Assembly (NCBI RefSeq): GCF_002155685.1
Contig: NZ_MUYK01000001.1
Span: 434,001-498,000 of the forward strand
Reading direction: 5' to 3'
Source of the DNA: Erythrobacter colymbi
Lineage (GTDB): Bacteria > Pseudomonadota > Alphaproteobacteria > Sphingomonadales > Sphingomonadaceae
Length of the DNA: 64,000 nt
Shown: positions 27,932-39,071 of the stretch, one piece after another
Layout: every line of letters begins with the position of its first letter
Numbering within the stretch: the first letter of the stretch is position 1
The notes under the pieces: generated by a model
Seen by the model: only the letters and a program-made list of their open reading frames with translations
What the model was told of the DNA's origin: nothing
Databases searched by the model: none
Translations under genes and position numbers: made by a program

Positions 27932-29150
27932 CGAGCGAACCCCGCACCGGCGCTTCCCGCCATTTCGTGCTGGCGGCCGGCGGCACCGGCGGCCACCTGA
28001 TCCCGGCCTTCGCGCTCGCGGCCGAGCTGCACGCGCGCGGGCATCACGTGGCGCTGATCACCGATGCGCGCGGGGCCAATATTCCGGGCAAGCCCGACTT
28101 CATGCCCGCCCATGTCCTGCCCGCAGGCCGCTTCGGCAAGAACCCGCTGGGCTGGCCCGCCGGCATCCGCGCGGTGATGGAAGGCCGGGCGATGGCGCTG
28201 CGGCTGTTCGAGCACTTCCAGCCCTCGGCCATCGTCGGCTTCGGCGGCTATCCCGCGCTCCCCGCGCTGCTCGCCGCGACCTCGGCCAAGCTGCCGAGCA
28301 TCGTCCACGAACAGAACGCGGTGCTCGGCCGCGTCAACCGCCTGCTGGCAGGGCGGGTGGACGCGATCGCGACCTCGTACGAAAGCGTCGACCGCCTCAG
28401 CCCCAAGCACGCTGGCAAGGTCCACCTCGTCGGCAATCCCGTGCGCGCCGATGTGCTGGCGCTGCGCGAACAGGATTTCCCCGCCTTCACCGAGGAGAGC
28501 CTGCTGCGCATCCTCGTCACCGGCGGATCGCAGGGGGCGAGCGTGCTGTCGCAGGTGGTGCCCGATGGCCTCGCCATGCTGCCGCCGGCGCTGCGCCAGC
28601 GCCTTCAGGTCACGCAGCAATGCCGCCCCGAGGACCTCGAGGCGGTGCGCAAGCGCTATGCCGAGCATGACATTCCCGCCGAACTCGGCACCTATTTCGA
28701 GGACATGCACGAGCGGCTGGCCGACGCGCACCTGTTCATCGGCCGCGCGGGCGCCTCGACCATTGCCGAGCTCACCGCCGTGGGCCGCCCGGCGATCCTC
28801 GTGCCGCTCCCCATCGCCACCGACGACCACCAGGCCGCCAACACCCGCGAGATGGTGAAGGCGGGCGGGGCGCGGATGATCCGGCAGGACGCGTTCCAGC
28901 CCAAGGAGCTCGCCAAGCAGATACAGGTCATGGCGATGAACCCGGCGAGCCTCGCCAACGCCGCCCATTGCGCCTTCAACTGCGGGCGCCCCGATGCGGC
29001 GAAGGATCTCGCCGACCTCGTCGAAAGCATGAGCGGGATCGATCTCATGGACGTGATCCGCGTCGGCGAGGCTGCACCTGCGGCCACCGCCGCCGCCGCG
29101 CGCCCCGCCACCGGGACGGCCTGCGCAGAAGCCAAGGAACAGACAGAGGC

Positions 29151-29154
<4 letters not shown>
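27928..29154 (+). CDS. murG: UDP-GlcNAc transferase making lipid II
   Basis: 408 residues from ATG 27928 within the ftsW stop. N-terminal [42 protein letters not shown] and the C-terminal donor-binding [24 protein letters not shown] identify MurG. A C-terminal extension of about 45 residues, rich in Ala and Thr, goes beyond the catalytic domain. It adds GlcNAc to lipid I on the inner face of the membrane. The murC start overlaps its stop. Confidence 0.97.
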
Positions 29155-30583
<1,429 letters not shown>

Positions 30584-30587
<4 letters not shown>

Positions 30588-31549
30588 ACCAGCCGGGCGA
30601 TACCTATATCTACGACGACGGTTCGGCCCCGACCTGCGCGGTTGAGGGCGCGGTGAGCGCGCCCGTGCCGCTCGACGGCATCCGCGGCAAGCTGACCTGC
30701 AAGGCCCCGCTTGCGCCCTATACCTGGTTCAAGACCGGCGGGCCGGCCGACTGGCTGTTCGAGCCTGCCGACATCGAAGACCTCAAGACCTTCCTCGAAC
30801 GGCTCGATGGCGAGATTCCGGTCATGGCGCTGGGCCTCGGCTCGAACATGATCGTCCGCGATGGCGGCGTGCCCGGCGTGGTGGTGCGGCTCGGCAAGAG
30901 CTTCGCCAAGGTCGCGCATACCGGCGAGATGGAACTGACCTGCGGCGGCGGGGCGAGCGGCATCCTGGTGGCCTCGACCGCGCGCGACCTCGGTATTGCG
31001 GGGCTGGAATTCCTGCGCGGCATCCCCGGCACGGTCGGCGGCTTCGTGCGCATGAACGGCGGCGCTTACGGGCGCGAGGTGGCCGATGTGCTGCTCGACT
31101 GTGCGGTGATCCTCCACGACGGCAGCTTCATCACCTTGAACGCCGAGGAACTCGACTATTCCTACCGCCACTCGGCCCTTCCCGAGGGGGCGATCGTGGT
31201 CTCCGCGCGCTTCCGCGGCCACCCGGGCGAGCCTGCCGCGATCGGCGCGGAGATGGACCGCATCGCCGCCGCGCGGGAGGCCTCGCAGCCGCTGCGCACC
31301 AAGACGGGCGGATCGACCTTCAAGAACCCCGAGGGCCACAAGGCGTGGCAGCTTGTCGATCAGGCGGGCTGCCGGGGCCTGACGCTGGGCGGTGCGCAGG
31401 TCTCCGAGAAGCACACCAACTTCCTCATCAACACCGGCACCGCCACCAGCGCCGACATTGAAGGCCTCGGCGAAATGGTGCGCGACAAGGTCTATGCCCA
31501 GACGGGCGTGAGCCTCGAGTGGGAAATTCAGCGGGTGGGGCGGCCGTGA
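30584..31549 (+). CDS. murB: UDP-N-acetylenolpyruvoylglucosamine reductase
   Basis: 321 residues from ATG 30584. FAD-domain segments [15 protein letters not shown] and [31 protein letters not shown], and the late GSTFKNP and [19 protein letters not shown] show the type I or IIa MurB. It uses NADPH to make UDP-MurNAc. The first 30 residues are variable ([11 protein letters not shown]). A 130-base gap with palindromic repeats follows, the largest interruption before ddl. Confidence 0.97.
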
Positions 31550-31568
31550 GGAACCACGCACCACAGCC

Positions 31569-31670
31569 CTTCGCCTCGAGCCCTTCGGCAGGCTCAGGAC
31601 AGGCTGCCGACTATCTGTCGCCAGTCGAGAGGCAGGAGAGCGGTGTCTCGACTTCGCTCGACACGAACGG
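31569..31670. repeat. composite dispersed repeat between murB and ddl
   Basis: The right end (GTGTCTCGACTTCGCTCGAC, then ACGAACGG, ending 31670) is shared in inverse orientation with 46073 and in the same orientation with 51394. The left end begins TTCGCCTCGAG and includes CCCTTCGGCAGGCTCAGG, related to the repeat at 38971-39062. It appears to be two palindromic repeat families joined or nested. Confidence 0.75.
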
Positions 31671-31679
31671 AATTGAAGG

Positions 31680-32672
31680 ATGACTTTTGCCAAACCCCTC
31701 CACGTCGCGGTCCTGATGGGCGGCTGGGCGAACGAGCGGCAGGTCTCGCTGACTAGCGGCGCGGGCGTCGCCGATGCGCTCGAGAGCAAGGGGCACCGCG
31801 TCACGCGGATCGACATGGGGCGCGATGTTGCCCTGCGCCTGCATGAGGCAAAGCCCGATGTCGTCTTCAACGCGCTCCACGGGGTGCCGGGGGAGGACGG
31901 GACGGTGCAGGGGATGCTCGACCTGATGGGGCTTGCCTACACACACTCGGGCCTCGCCACCTCCGTGATCGCGATCGACAAGCAGCTGACCAAGCAGGCG
32001 CTGGTGCCCCACGGCATCCCCATGCCGGGCGGGCGGATCGTGACGCGTGACGAGCTTTACCAGCGCGACCCGCTGCCGCGCCCCTATGTGCTGAAGCCCG
32101 TGAACGAGGGATCGTCGGTCGGCGTCGCCATCGTCACCGCGGACAGCAATGTCGGCAACCCGATCATCCCGCAGGCGACCGGCCCGTGGCAGGAATTTGC
32201 CGAACTGCTCGCCGAGCCCTTCATCAAGGGCCGTGAACTCACCGCCGCGGTGCTCGACGGCCCCGATGGCCCGCGCGCGCTCGGCGTCACCGAACTGATC
32301 GTCGCCAACGGCTTCTACGATTACGAGAACAAGTACACCGCCGGGCGTACCGAGCACATCTTCCCCGCCAAGCTCCCGCCGGAGATCACCGCCCTGTGCG
32401 AGGCCTATGCGGTCAAGGCGCATCAGGTATTGGGCTGCCACGGCACCAGCCGCACCGATTTCCGCTGGGACGAGGAAGCGGGCGAGGACGGGCTGTTCGT
32501 GCTCGAAACCAACACCCAGCCGGGCATGACGCCCCTGAGCCTCGTGCCCGAACAGGCGGCGGGCTGCGGCATCTCCTACGCCGATCTGGTCGAGATGCTG
32601 TGCGCGGAGGCCCTGCGGGTTCATGCCCTCAAGCAAAAGGGAGGCAGCGATGGCGCAGCAGATCAGGCGTAA
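31680..32672 (+). CDS. ddl: D-alanine-D-alanine ligase
   Basis: 330 residues from ATG 31680. ATP-grasp enzyme: MGGWANERQVSLTSG near the start, ALHGVPGEDGTVQGML, KPVNEGSSVGVAIV, and metal-binding ETNTQPGMTPLSLVPEQA near the end. It supplies the dipeptide used by MurF. Its last 23 bases overlap the ftsQ start in a different frame. The upstream gap has a repeat but AAGG lies just before the ATG. Confidence 0.97.
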   Translation: MTFAKPLHVAVLMGGWANERQVSLTSGAGVADALESKGHRVTRIDMGRDVALRLHEAKPDVVFNALHGVPGEDGTVQGMLDLMGLAYTHSGLATSVIAIDKQLTKQALVPHGIPMPGGRIVTRDELYQRDPLPRPYVLKPVNEGSSVGVAIVTADSNVGNPIIPQATGPWQEFAELLAEPFIKGRELTAAVLDGPDGPRALGVTELIVANGFYDYENKYTAGRTEHIFPAKLPPEITALCEAYAVKAHQVLGCHGTSRTDFRWDEEAGEDGLFVLETNTQPGMTPLSLVPEQAAGCGISYADLVEMLCAEALRVHALKQKGGSDGAADQA

Positions 32673-33591
32673 CGGCACCCCCGGTGTCCGCCGTGCGGCC
32701 AAGGCGCAGAGCCGCGCCGTGGTCGCCCGCAAGGCGCGCGGGCAGGCGAGCGGCGTGCTCGACCGGATCATGGGCGCGCTGCCCTTCACCGAGGAACAGT
32801 GGAGCCGCATCTGGCTCGCCATGATCATCGGCACGGGCGTGGGCGTCGCCTTCATCATCGCCAGCCTTGCCGGGGTTCCCGCGCTGGCGCAGGCGCAGGT
32901 CGCCTCGATCGCGGCCGATGCGGGCTTCACGGTGCAGAACGTGCGCGTGACGGGCACCAGCCGGATGGACGAGCAGCAGGTCTATGCCCGCGCGCTCGCC
33001 ACCCGCAACCAGGCGATGCCCGATGTCGATATCGCCAAGCTGCGCGAAGATCTGCGTGCGCTGCCGTGGGTCAAGGACGCGCGGGTCTCGATCCAGCTGC
33101 CCCACACGCTCGCCATCGACATCGTCGAGCGCGAGCCGCACGCGGTGCTGGAGAAGGCCGACCGGCTGATGCTGATCGACGCAAGCGGGGTTGAGCTCGA
33201 ACCGGTCGCCGCTGCCAAGGCCAAGGGCATGCTGCGCCTTGCCGGGCCGGGGGCGGGCAAGCAGGCGCAGGCGCTCGAGACGCTGCTCGCCGCCGCGCCC
33301 GCACTGGCGCCCAAGGTCGAGGCGGCCGAGTGGGTCGGCAACCGCCGCTGGAACCTCACCTTCACCACCGGCCAGCTGCTCGCCCTGCCCGAAGGCGAGG
33401 TCGAGGCGGCGACGGCGCTGGTCAAGTTCGCCCGGCTTGACGGCAAGAACCGGCTATTGGGCGGCAAGGTGATCGCTTTCGACATGCGTACGCCCCCGCG
33501 GCTCTACCTCCGCCTGCCCGACGCCGTGGGCAAGCCCAAGGTCGTCGCCGCGCCCGAAGAGAACGGCAAGACCGGCGGGGAGACCACCTGA
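32650..33591 (+). CDS. ftsQ: cell-division protein FtsQ
   Basis: 313 residues from ATG 32650 with GGGAGG upstream, inside the end of ddl. A basic cytoplasmic region of about 50 residues, one membrane helix (about 59-80, IWLAMIIGTGVGVAFIIASL), a POTRA domain starting FTVQNVRVTGTSRMDEQQVY and the FtsQ domain with LPWVKDARVSIQLPHTLAIDIVER. It links the cytoplasmic ring to septal synthesis with FtsL and FtsB. The ftsA start overlaps its stop (TGATG). Confidence 0.96.
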   Translation: MAQQIRRNGTPGVRRAAKAQSRAVVARKARGQASGVLDRIMGALPFTEEQWSRIWLAMIIGTGVGVAFIIASLAGVPALAQAQVASIAADAGFTVQNVRVTGTSRMDEQQVYARALATRNQAMPDVDIAKLREDLRALPWVKDARVSIQLPHTLAIDIVEREPHAVLEKADRLMLIDASGVELEPVAAAKAKGMLRLAGPGAGKQAQALETLLAAAPALAPKVEAAEWVGNRRWNLTFTTGQLLALPEGEVEAATALVKFARLDGKNRLLGGKVIAFDMRTPPRLYLRLPDAVGKPKVVAAPEENGKTGGETT

Positions 33592-34931
33592 TGGCCAGCC
33601 GCGCCACATCTGCCCAGCGCCGCCTCGCGCGCACCTATGCCGCGGTCAATGTCGGCAGCTTCCGCATCTCGGCCATGATCATGGGCGAGACCGAGAACGG
33701 CGACTTGCAGGTATTGGGCAGCGGCCACCGTGCCAGCGCCGGGATCAAGCGGGGCTATGTGACCGACATGGGCGCGGCCAGCCACGCGATCCGCGACGCG
33801 GTGGAGCGCGCGGAGAAGAGCGCCAACACCCCCGTCAGGAGCGTGTGGATCGCCTGCGCCGGCGCGGGGCTCGCCAGCCACGTGGTCGCGGTCGATATCG
33901 AGATCGGCGGGCGTCGGATCGAGGACGAGGACGTCGAGGCCCTGCTGGTCGAGGCGCAGGACATGATCCAGCCCGATGGCCGCAAGGTGCTCCACGCCCA
34001 GCCTGCGCATTACACATTGGATGGCGCCCACGGCGTCGCCAACCCGCGCGGGCTTCATGCCGAGCGGCTCGGGGTCGATATCCACGTGATGCTCGCCGAT
34101 GGCGCGCCGGTGCGGAACCTCACCGAAGCGGTGCAGAACGCGCATCTCGAGGTCGAGGGCGTGGTCGCCGCGCCGCTCGCCGCCGGGCACGCCTGTCTGA
34201 CGCCGGAAGAGCGCGAGCTTGGCGTTGCGCTGGTCGAGATCGGGGCGGACATCACCAATGTCGCGGTCTTCGCGGGCGGGATGCTGCTCGGGCTCCACGC
34301 GATCCCGATGGGATCGGGCTCGATCACCGATGCGATCGCCTCGAGCTTCGGCATCCGCCGCTCGCAGGCCGAGCGGCTCAAGTGCGTCGCCGGATCGGCG
34401 GTCGCCAGCCCTTCGGACCACCGCGAGCTGATCCCGGTCAGCGGGCCCCAGGAACTGGGGGGCGAGGGCGGGGAGGGCGGCGCGCCCGTCGGCCCGCTCG
34501 CGCGCGGGGCGGACGACAAGAACCGCATCGTGCGCGCCGAGCTGATCGCGGTGGTGACGCAGCAATTGTCGGTGCTGACCGGCGAGGTCGGCAAGGCGCT
34601 CAAGACAATGGGCTTTGCCGGCGCGCGCGCGGGGCAGGTCGTGCTCACCGGCGGGGGAGCCGAGCTTGCCGGTATGGCCGATTTCATGCAGGGTGCGCTC
34701 GGACAGCCGGTGCGGCTCGGGCGTCCACCGCAGCTCACCGGCATGCCCGAAGCGCACCACGCGCCGGGCTTCGCGACGCTGGCGGGCCTGTGTCTCTACG
34801 CCGCCGACGACCCGGTCGATATCCGCGCAGTAGGCACGCGGCGCGCAGGGGTGTACAAGGCCTTCACGCGCGAAAGCGGGATCATGGCGCTGCTGACGCG
34901 GCTGTTCCGCGCGCTGAAGGAGTATTTCTGA
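33591..34931 (+). CDS. ftsA: cell-division protein FtsA
   Basis: 446 residues. Actin-fold protein: N-terminal strand TYAAVNVGSFRISAMI (more divergent than the usual DIGT), GIKRGYVTDM, then DIGADITNVAVFAGGMLL (phosphate 2) and VLTGGGAELAGM (adenosine). A Gly/Glu-rich insert (around 285-305) lies between. The C-terminal amphipathic helix MALLTRLFRALKEYF is the membrane anchor. FtsA tethers FtsZ at mid-cell. Followed by 166 bases before ftsZ. Confidence 0.95.
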   Translation: MASRATSAQRRLARTYAAVNVGSFRISAMIMGETENGDLQVLGSGHRASAGIKRGYVTDMGAASHAIRDAVERAEKSANTPVRSVWIACAGAGLASHVVAVDIEIGGRRIEDEDVEALLVEAQDMIQPDGRKVLHAQPAHYTLDGAHGVANPRGLHAERLGVDIHVMLADGAPVRNLTEAVQNAHLEVEGVVAAPLAAGHACLTPEERELGVALVEIGADITNVAVFAGGMLLGLHAIPMGSGSITDAIASSFGIRRSQAERLKCVAGSAVASPSDHRELIPVSGPQELGGEGGEGGAPVGPLARGADDKNRIVRAELIAVVTQQLSVLTGEVGKALKTMGFAGARAGQVVLTGGGAELAGMADFMQGALGQPVRLGRPPQLTGMPEAHHAPGFATLAGLCLYAADDPVDIRAVGTRRAGVYKAFTRESGIMALLTRLFRALKEYF

Positions 34932-35097
34932 GCGGTGCGGCGGCCGGTTGACGCAGGGGCCGCCACGGAAAACGCCGCAAGCGATGCTGTGGATAAGGGT
35001 TTTGCCGCTATAAAATGTGCAACCCGATTATGTCAGAGACGATAAATGCGGGAAATCGGATAAAAATGGCCGTTGCCCGCGCCTGGAGGACCAGCTG
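34932..35097 (+). promoter_or_regulatory. ftsA-ftsZ intergenic region, probable ftsZ promoter
   Basis: 166 bases, AT-richer in its second half (GCTATAAAATG around 35007-35017). TATAAA at 35009-35014 could be a -10 element, but a matching -35 is not clear. GGAGGA lies 9 bases before the ftsZ start. A dedicated ftsZ promoter is usual in alphaproteobacteria. No perfect CtrA box (TTAA-N7-TTAA) was found. Confidence 0.4.
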
Positions 35098-36810
35098 ATG
35101 AGCATCAATATCGGACCCGCAGCGAGCGACGATCTGCGCCCGCGCATCACCGTCATCGGGATCGGCGGGGCCGGCGGCAACGCGATCGCCAACATGATCG
35201 CGGCCGAGATCGAGGGCGTCGAGTTCATCGTCGCCAACACCGACGCGCAGGCGCTGAGCACCTCGCCGGCCGAAAAGCGCATCCAGCTCGGGCCCGACAT
35301 CACCGGCGGTCTCGGTGCAGGCGCTCGCCCCGAAGTGGGCAAGGCTGCGGCGGAAGAAACCGTCGCCGAAGTCGAGAAGGCGCTCGAAGGCGTCAACATG
35401 TGCTTCATCGCGGCGGGCATGGGCGGGGGCACCGGCACCGGCGCCGCGCCCGTGATCGCCGAAGTCGCGCGCCGCATGGGCGTGCTGACCGTGGGCGTCG
35501 TCACCAAGCCGTTCCTGTTCGAAGGCACCCGCCGCATGCGCGCCGCGGAAGCCGGGATCGAGGAGCTGCAGCAGCACGTCGACACGCTGATCGTCATCCC
35601 CAACCAGAACCTGTTCCTGGTCGCCAAGGCGGAAACCACCTTCAAGGAAGCTTTCCAGCTCGCCGACGAAGTGCTCCAGCAGGGCGTGCGCTCGATCACC
35701 GACCTGATGGTCATGCCCGGCCTCATCAACCTCGACTTTGCCGACGTGCGCTCCGTCATGAGCGAGATGGGCAAGGCGATGATGGGCACCGGCGAGGGTG
35801 AGGGCGAGAACCGCGCGCTCGACGCCGCCGAACAGGCGATCGCCAACCCGCTGCTCGATGGTGTCAGCATGGCCGGCGCCAAGGGCGTCATCATTTCGAT
35901 CATCGGCGGCGAGGACATGCGCCTGCTCGAAGTCGACGAGGCCGCCAACCACATCCGCGAACTGGTGGACGAGGACGCGAACATCATCTGGGGTTCGGCC
36001 TTCAACCCCGACCTCAAGGGCAAGATCCGCGTCTCGGTGGTCGCCACCGGGATCGAGCAGAGCGCCATCGGCCAGTCCGAACGCTCGCAGCCGGTCTCGC
36101 TCGGCGGCGCCCGCGCGCCCAAGCGTCCGGTGCTCGAACTGTCGGACGACGAGGGCTTCGGCGAGCTTCCGCCCGTCGCCGCTCCCGCTCCTGCTGCGCC
36201 GACCTTCGATCTGGGCGCCGCTCCGGTGACCACTTCGGTCAGCTATGACGACGAGCCGCTCGACCTTGCCGAGGAAGCCGATGGCGACGAGGACGGCGAT
36301 TATGGCACGGCCGCGCCCTTCGAGCTGACCGGCATGCAGGCCGGTGACGATTACGGCGAGGAATACGAGGACGACGTCGACGATATCGTCGATCCGCTCG
36401 CAGGGCTGCGCGGGGCCGATGCCGGTGCCGGTGCGACCCCGGGCTACGGCTATGCCGCCACGCCGGCTGCCGAGGACGACGCGGACGAACCGCTCGAACT
36501 CGACGGCGGCTATGCCCCCTATACCGAGGCCGAGGACGAAGGCCCGGCGCAGGACGACCTGCTTGCCAGCGCCGATCGCCTGGCTGCCGAAGACCGCCCG
36601 GTCGAGGCGCGCCTTGGCGGCGGACGTCGCCGCTCGCTGCTCGGCGGCGAGGGCGGTGCCGGTGGCGGCGCGGGTGGCGGCTCGACCCTGTTCGAGCGCA
36701 TGGCCAACCTGTCGCGCAGCACCGCGCGCGATGACGATGACGAGGACGAGGGCGACGAAGGTCCGGCGCTCAGCATCCCGCGTTTCCTCGGCCGCCAGAA
36801 CAACCAGTAA
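35098..36810 (+). CDS. ftsZ: cell-division protein FtsZ
   Basis: 570 residues from ATG 35098 (GGAGGACCAGCTG upstream). GTPase domain with [13 protein letters not shown], the tubulin signature [14 protein letters not shown] and the T7 loop [11 protein letters not shown]. Residues about 330-555 form a long acidic linker, rich in Asp, Glu, Ala and Gly, typical of alphaproteobacterial FtsZ. The conserved C-terminal peptide [11 protein letters not shown], which binds FtsA and other partners, is complete. A GAGG-type glycine run lies shortly before it. Confidence 0.98.
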   Translation: MSINIGPAASDDLRPRITVIGIGGAGGNAIANMIAAEIEGVEFIVANTDAQALSTSPAEKRIQLGPDITGGLGAGARPEVGKAAAEETVAEVEKALEGVNMCFIAAGMGGGTGTGAAPVIAEVARRMGVLTVGVVTKPFLFEGTRRMRAAEAGIEELQQHVDTLIVIPNQNLFLVAKAETTFKEAFQLADEVLQQGVRSITDLMVMPGLINLDFADVRSVMSEMGKAMMGTGEGEGENRALDAAEQAIANPLLDGVSMAGAKGVIISIIGGEDMRLLEVDEAANHIRELVDEDANIIWGSAFNPDLKGKIRVSVVATGIEQSAIGQSERSQPVSLGGARAPKRPVLELSDDEGFGELPPVAAPAPAAPTFDLGAAPVTTSVSYDDEPLDLAEEADGDEDGDYGTAAPFELTGMQAGDDYGEEYEDDVDDIVDPLAGLRGADAGAGATPGYGYAATPAAEDDADEPLELDGGYAPYTEAEDEGPAQDDLLASADRLAAEDRPVEARLGGGRRRSLLGGEGGAGGGAGGGSTLFERMANLSRSTARDDDDEDEGDEGPALSIPRFLGRQNNQ

Positions 36811-36815
36811 CCGCG

Positions 36816-36848
36816 CGCCAGCCGCGCTGTGTCGCAGTGCGGCTGGCG
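36816..36848 (+). terminator. stem-loop after ftsZ
   Basis: CGCCAGCCGC (36816-36825) pairs with GCGGCTGGCG (36839-36848), a perfect 10-bp stem with a 13-base loop. No U-tract follows, so it could be an mRNA-stabilising structure rather than a strong terminator. Confidence 0.5.
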
Positions 36849-36875
36849 GGTCGCTGACAGCTTGCTAGAGACCCG

Positions 36876-38285
36876 ATGATGGTGTCGCGCTCCTGTGTCT
36901 CCTGTGCCCTCGCACTGGCTGCGGCCCTGCTGCCTGCGGGCGTGGTGCGCGCGCAGGACAGCGTCTCGCAGCCGGTGGTGCAGGCGCTCCCTTCGCCCGA
37001 AGTACAGCGGTTGAACCGCGCGCTGGTCGCGCTCGCCAAGGCCCCGCGCGACCGCGATGCGCTGGTCGAGGCAGGGCAGGCGGCGCTGGGCGTCGACGAT
37101 CTCGAAGCGGCAATCGGCTTCTTCGGTCGCGCGGCGGAGGTCGATCCGGGCAGCGCGGCAGTCGCGCAGGGGCTCGGCTCGGTCTACCTGCGCGCAGGCC
37201 GGGCGGGCGAGGCACTGGTTCAGTTCGACCGCGCTCTGGCCGCCGGGGCGGACGAGCGCACGGTGCTCTCCGACCGCGCCCTGACGCTCGATCTGGTGGG
37301 CGAGCATCCCGCCGCGCAGACCGCCTATACCCGCGCGCTCGAACTCGATCCCGCCAATGACGAGGCGCGCCGCCGCCTCGCGATCAGCTTCGCCATTTCG
37401 GGCAACCGTGCGCGGTTCGAGGATACGCTGCGCCCGCTGCTCGACCGGCGCGACATGGCCGCGCAGCGTGCGCGCGCCTTTGGCCTCGCGATCCTGGGCG
37501 ACAGCGACCGTGCGACCGCGATCGTCGAGCAGGTGATGCCGCGCGATCTGGCGACGCGGCTGGTGCCCTATCTCGGCTATATGCCGCGCCTGACGAAGCC
37601 GCAGCAGGCCGCCGCCGCCAATCTCGGGATCTTCCCGCGCGCCGCCGATATCGGGCGCGACGATCCGCGCCTTGCCCGTTTCGCCGCCGAGGAGCGCGCC
37701 GACAGCCGGCTCGCGCCCGCAGGCGCGCCGCTCGGTTCGCGCCCGTCACCGACTCCGACTCCGACGTCAGCTTCCGCCACGCCGCGCCCCGCGCCCGCCC
37801 GTCCGGCTCCCGCGCCCGCAGCGCCGACCCTGCGCGTTGCCGATGCCTTCGCCGATCTCGGCGCGCCGTTGCCCGATGCCAAGGTCAGCGGAGATGCGGT
37901 CGACCTCGCGCGAATCGAGGTGAAGCGCGAAGCCGCCCCGCAGCCCGCGCCAAAGCCCGAAGCCAAACCCGAAGCCAAACCCAAGCCCAAGCCCAAGGAG
38001 CCCCCCAAGCCGGTTCACCCGAGCCGCGTCTGGGTGCAGGTGGCGACCGGCAAGAAGATCGACGCGCTCGCCTTCGACTGGAAGCGCATCTCCAAGGAAG
38101 GCGGCAAGGCGATGTCCCCCTACAAGCCGCACACCGCGCGCTGGGGGGCGACCAACCGCCTCGTCATCGGCCCCGTCGCCAACCGCGACAAGGCCGAGGC
38201 GCTGGTGCGCGAGCTGAAGAAGAAGGGGCTCGATGTGTTCCTCTGGCTCAGCGACGAAGGCGAGGCCGTTCAACCACTTAAGTAA
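36876..38285 (+). CDS. secreted TPR and SPOR-domain protein
   Basis: 469 residues. Signal peptide (about 1-26, ending VRAQ). Tetratricopeptide repeats follow (about 40-180, for example AAIGFFGRAAEVDPGSAAVAQGL and AAQTAYTRALELDPANDEARRRL given in part). A Pro/Ala/Thr-rich linker with a Lys-Pro repeat stretch precedes a C-terminal SPOR-like domain (SRVWVQVATGKK to the end). SPOR domains bind denuded septal glycans, so with its place right after ftsZ the protein probably acts at the division site in the periplasm. No name assigned. Confidence 0.85.
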   Translation: MMVSRSCVSCALALAAALLPAGVVRAQDSVSQPVVQALPSPEVQRLNRALVALAKAPRDRDALVEAGQAALGVDDLEAAIGFFGRAAEVDPGSAAVAQGLGSVYLRAGRAGEALVQFDRALAAGADERTVLSDRALTLDLVGEHPAAQTAYTRALELDPANDEARRRLAISFAISGNRARFEDTLRPLLDRRDMAAQRARAFGLAILGDSDRATAIVEQVMPRDLATRLVPYLGYMPRLTKPQQAAAANLGIFPRAADIGRDDPRLARFAAEERADSRLAPAGAPLGSRPSPTPTPTSASATPRPAPARPAPAPAAPTLRVADAFADLGAPLPDAKVSGDAVDLARIEVKREAAPQPAPKPEAKPEAKPKPKPKEPPKPVHPSRVWVQVATGKKIDALAFDWKRISKEGGKAMSPYKPHTARWGATNRLVIGPVANRDKAEALVRELKKKGLDVFLWLSDEGEAVQPLK

Positions 38286-38444
38286 CGCAAGACGCCTGTC
38301 CCCGCGTTTCTTTGCACAGGCTTTGCACAGGTCTGTCCGGTTCTCCCCAGCCGCCCTGATGCAGGTGATTGCCAATCGCCCCCTTCCGCGTCCATCCCTC
38401 CTCGCGATGGTGACACACCCCTCTTCCACCACGAGTGCCAGGGC

Positions 38445-38951
38445 ATGAGAGCAGCTGACATGGACTATTCCGCCGAGGACGATGCCGCCCCCGTCGACAT
38501 GCTCGCCAGCCTGTTCGCAGCGCGCGGTTGGCCCTGCGAGCTGGTCTCGGAAGACGAGATGACCGGCGAGGTGCAGGGCAGCTGGGCCAATTACCAGCTG
38601 CGCGCGATCTGGCGACCCGAGGACGGCGTGCTCCAGTTCCTGTGCTTGCCCGACATCCGCGTCACCGACGACAAGCGCGCGGCGGCCTATGAACTGCTCT
38701 GCCTCGTCAACGAGCAGATGTGGCTCGGCCATTTCGACATCTGGTCGAACGGCGACGTCCTGCTCTACCGCCACGGCGCGCTGCTGGGGGATCACGGACG
38801 GCTCAGCCTCGACATGGCGCAGGCGCTGGTCGAGAGCGCGATCGACGAATGCGACCGCTTCTACCCCGCCTTCCAGTTCGTGCTGTGGGGCGGCAAGAGC
38901 CCCCGCGCAGCGCTGGAAGCGGCGATGGTCGACGCGGCGGGCGAGGCCTGA
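38445..38951 (+). CDS. YbjN-domain protein
   Basis: 168 residues from ATG 38445; ATG 38460 (MDYSAEDD) is equally possible. The body agrees with the YbjN family, a fold like type III secretion chaperones: DMLASLFAARGWPCELVSED, LRAIWRPEDGVLQFLC, AAYELLCLVNEQMWLGHFDIW and LLYRHGALLGDHG. No signal peptide. E. coli YbjN affects motility and stress responses, but the molecular role is not known. It is upstream of proC, separated by a palindromic repeat. Confidence 0.88.
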   Translation: MRAADMDYSAEDDAAPVDMLASLFAARGWPCELVSEDEMTGEVQGSWANYQLRAIWRPEDGVLQFLCLPDIRVTDDKRAAAYELLCLVNEQMWLGHFDIWSNGDVLLYRHGALLGDHGRLSLDMAQALVESAIDECDRFYPAFQFVLWGGKSPRAALEAAMVDAAGEA

Positions 38952-38970
38952 AGACATTCTACCCCAACTC

Positions 38971-39062
38971 CGTTCGGGCTGAGCTTGTCGAAGCCCCGCA
39001 CTTCTTTATTGCGCTCCAATCGAAGAAGAAGGACGGCCCTTCGACAGGCTCAGGGCGAACGG
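38971..39062. repeat. dispersed palindromic repeat between the YbjN gene and proC
   Basis: Left arm CCGTTCGGGCTGAGCTTGTC, then GAAGCCC; right arm GGGCCTTCGACAGGCTCAGG-like with GCGAACGG at the end. The arms are inverted repeats around an AT-richer middle. Part of the family recurs at 31580-31600. It lies just before the proC ribosome-binding region. Confidence 0.85.
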
Positions 39063-39071
39063 ATATTGCGT

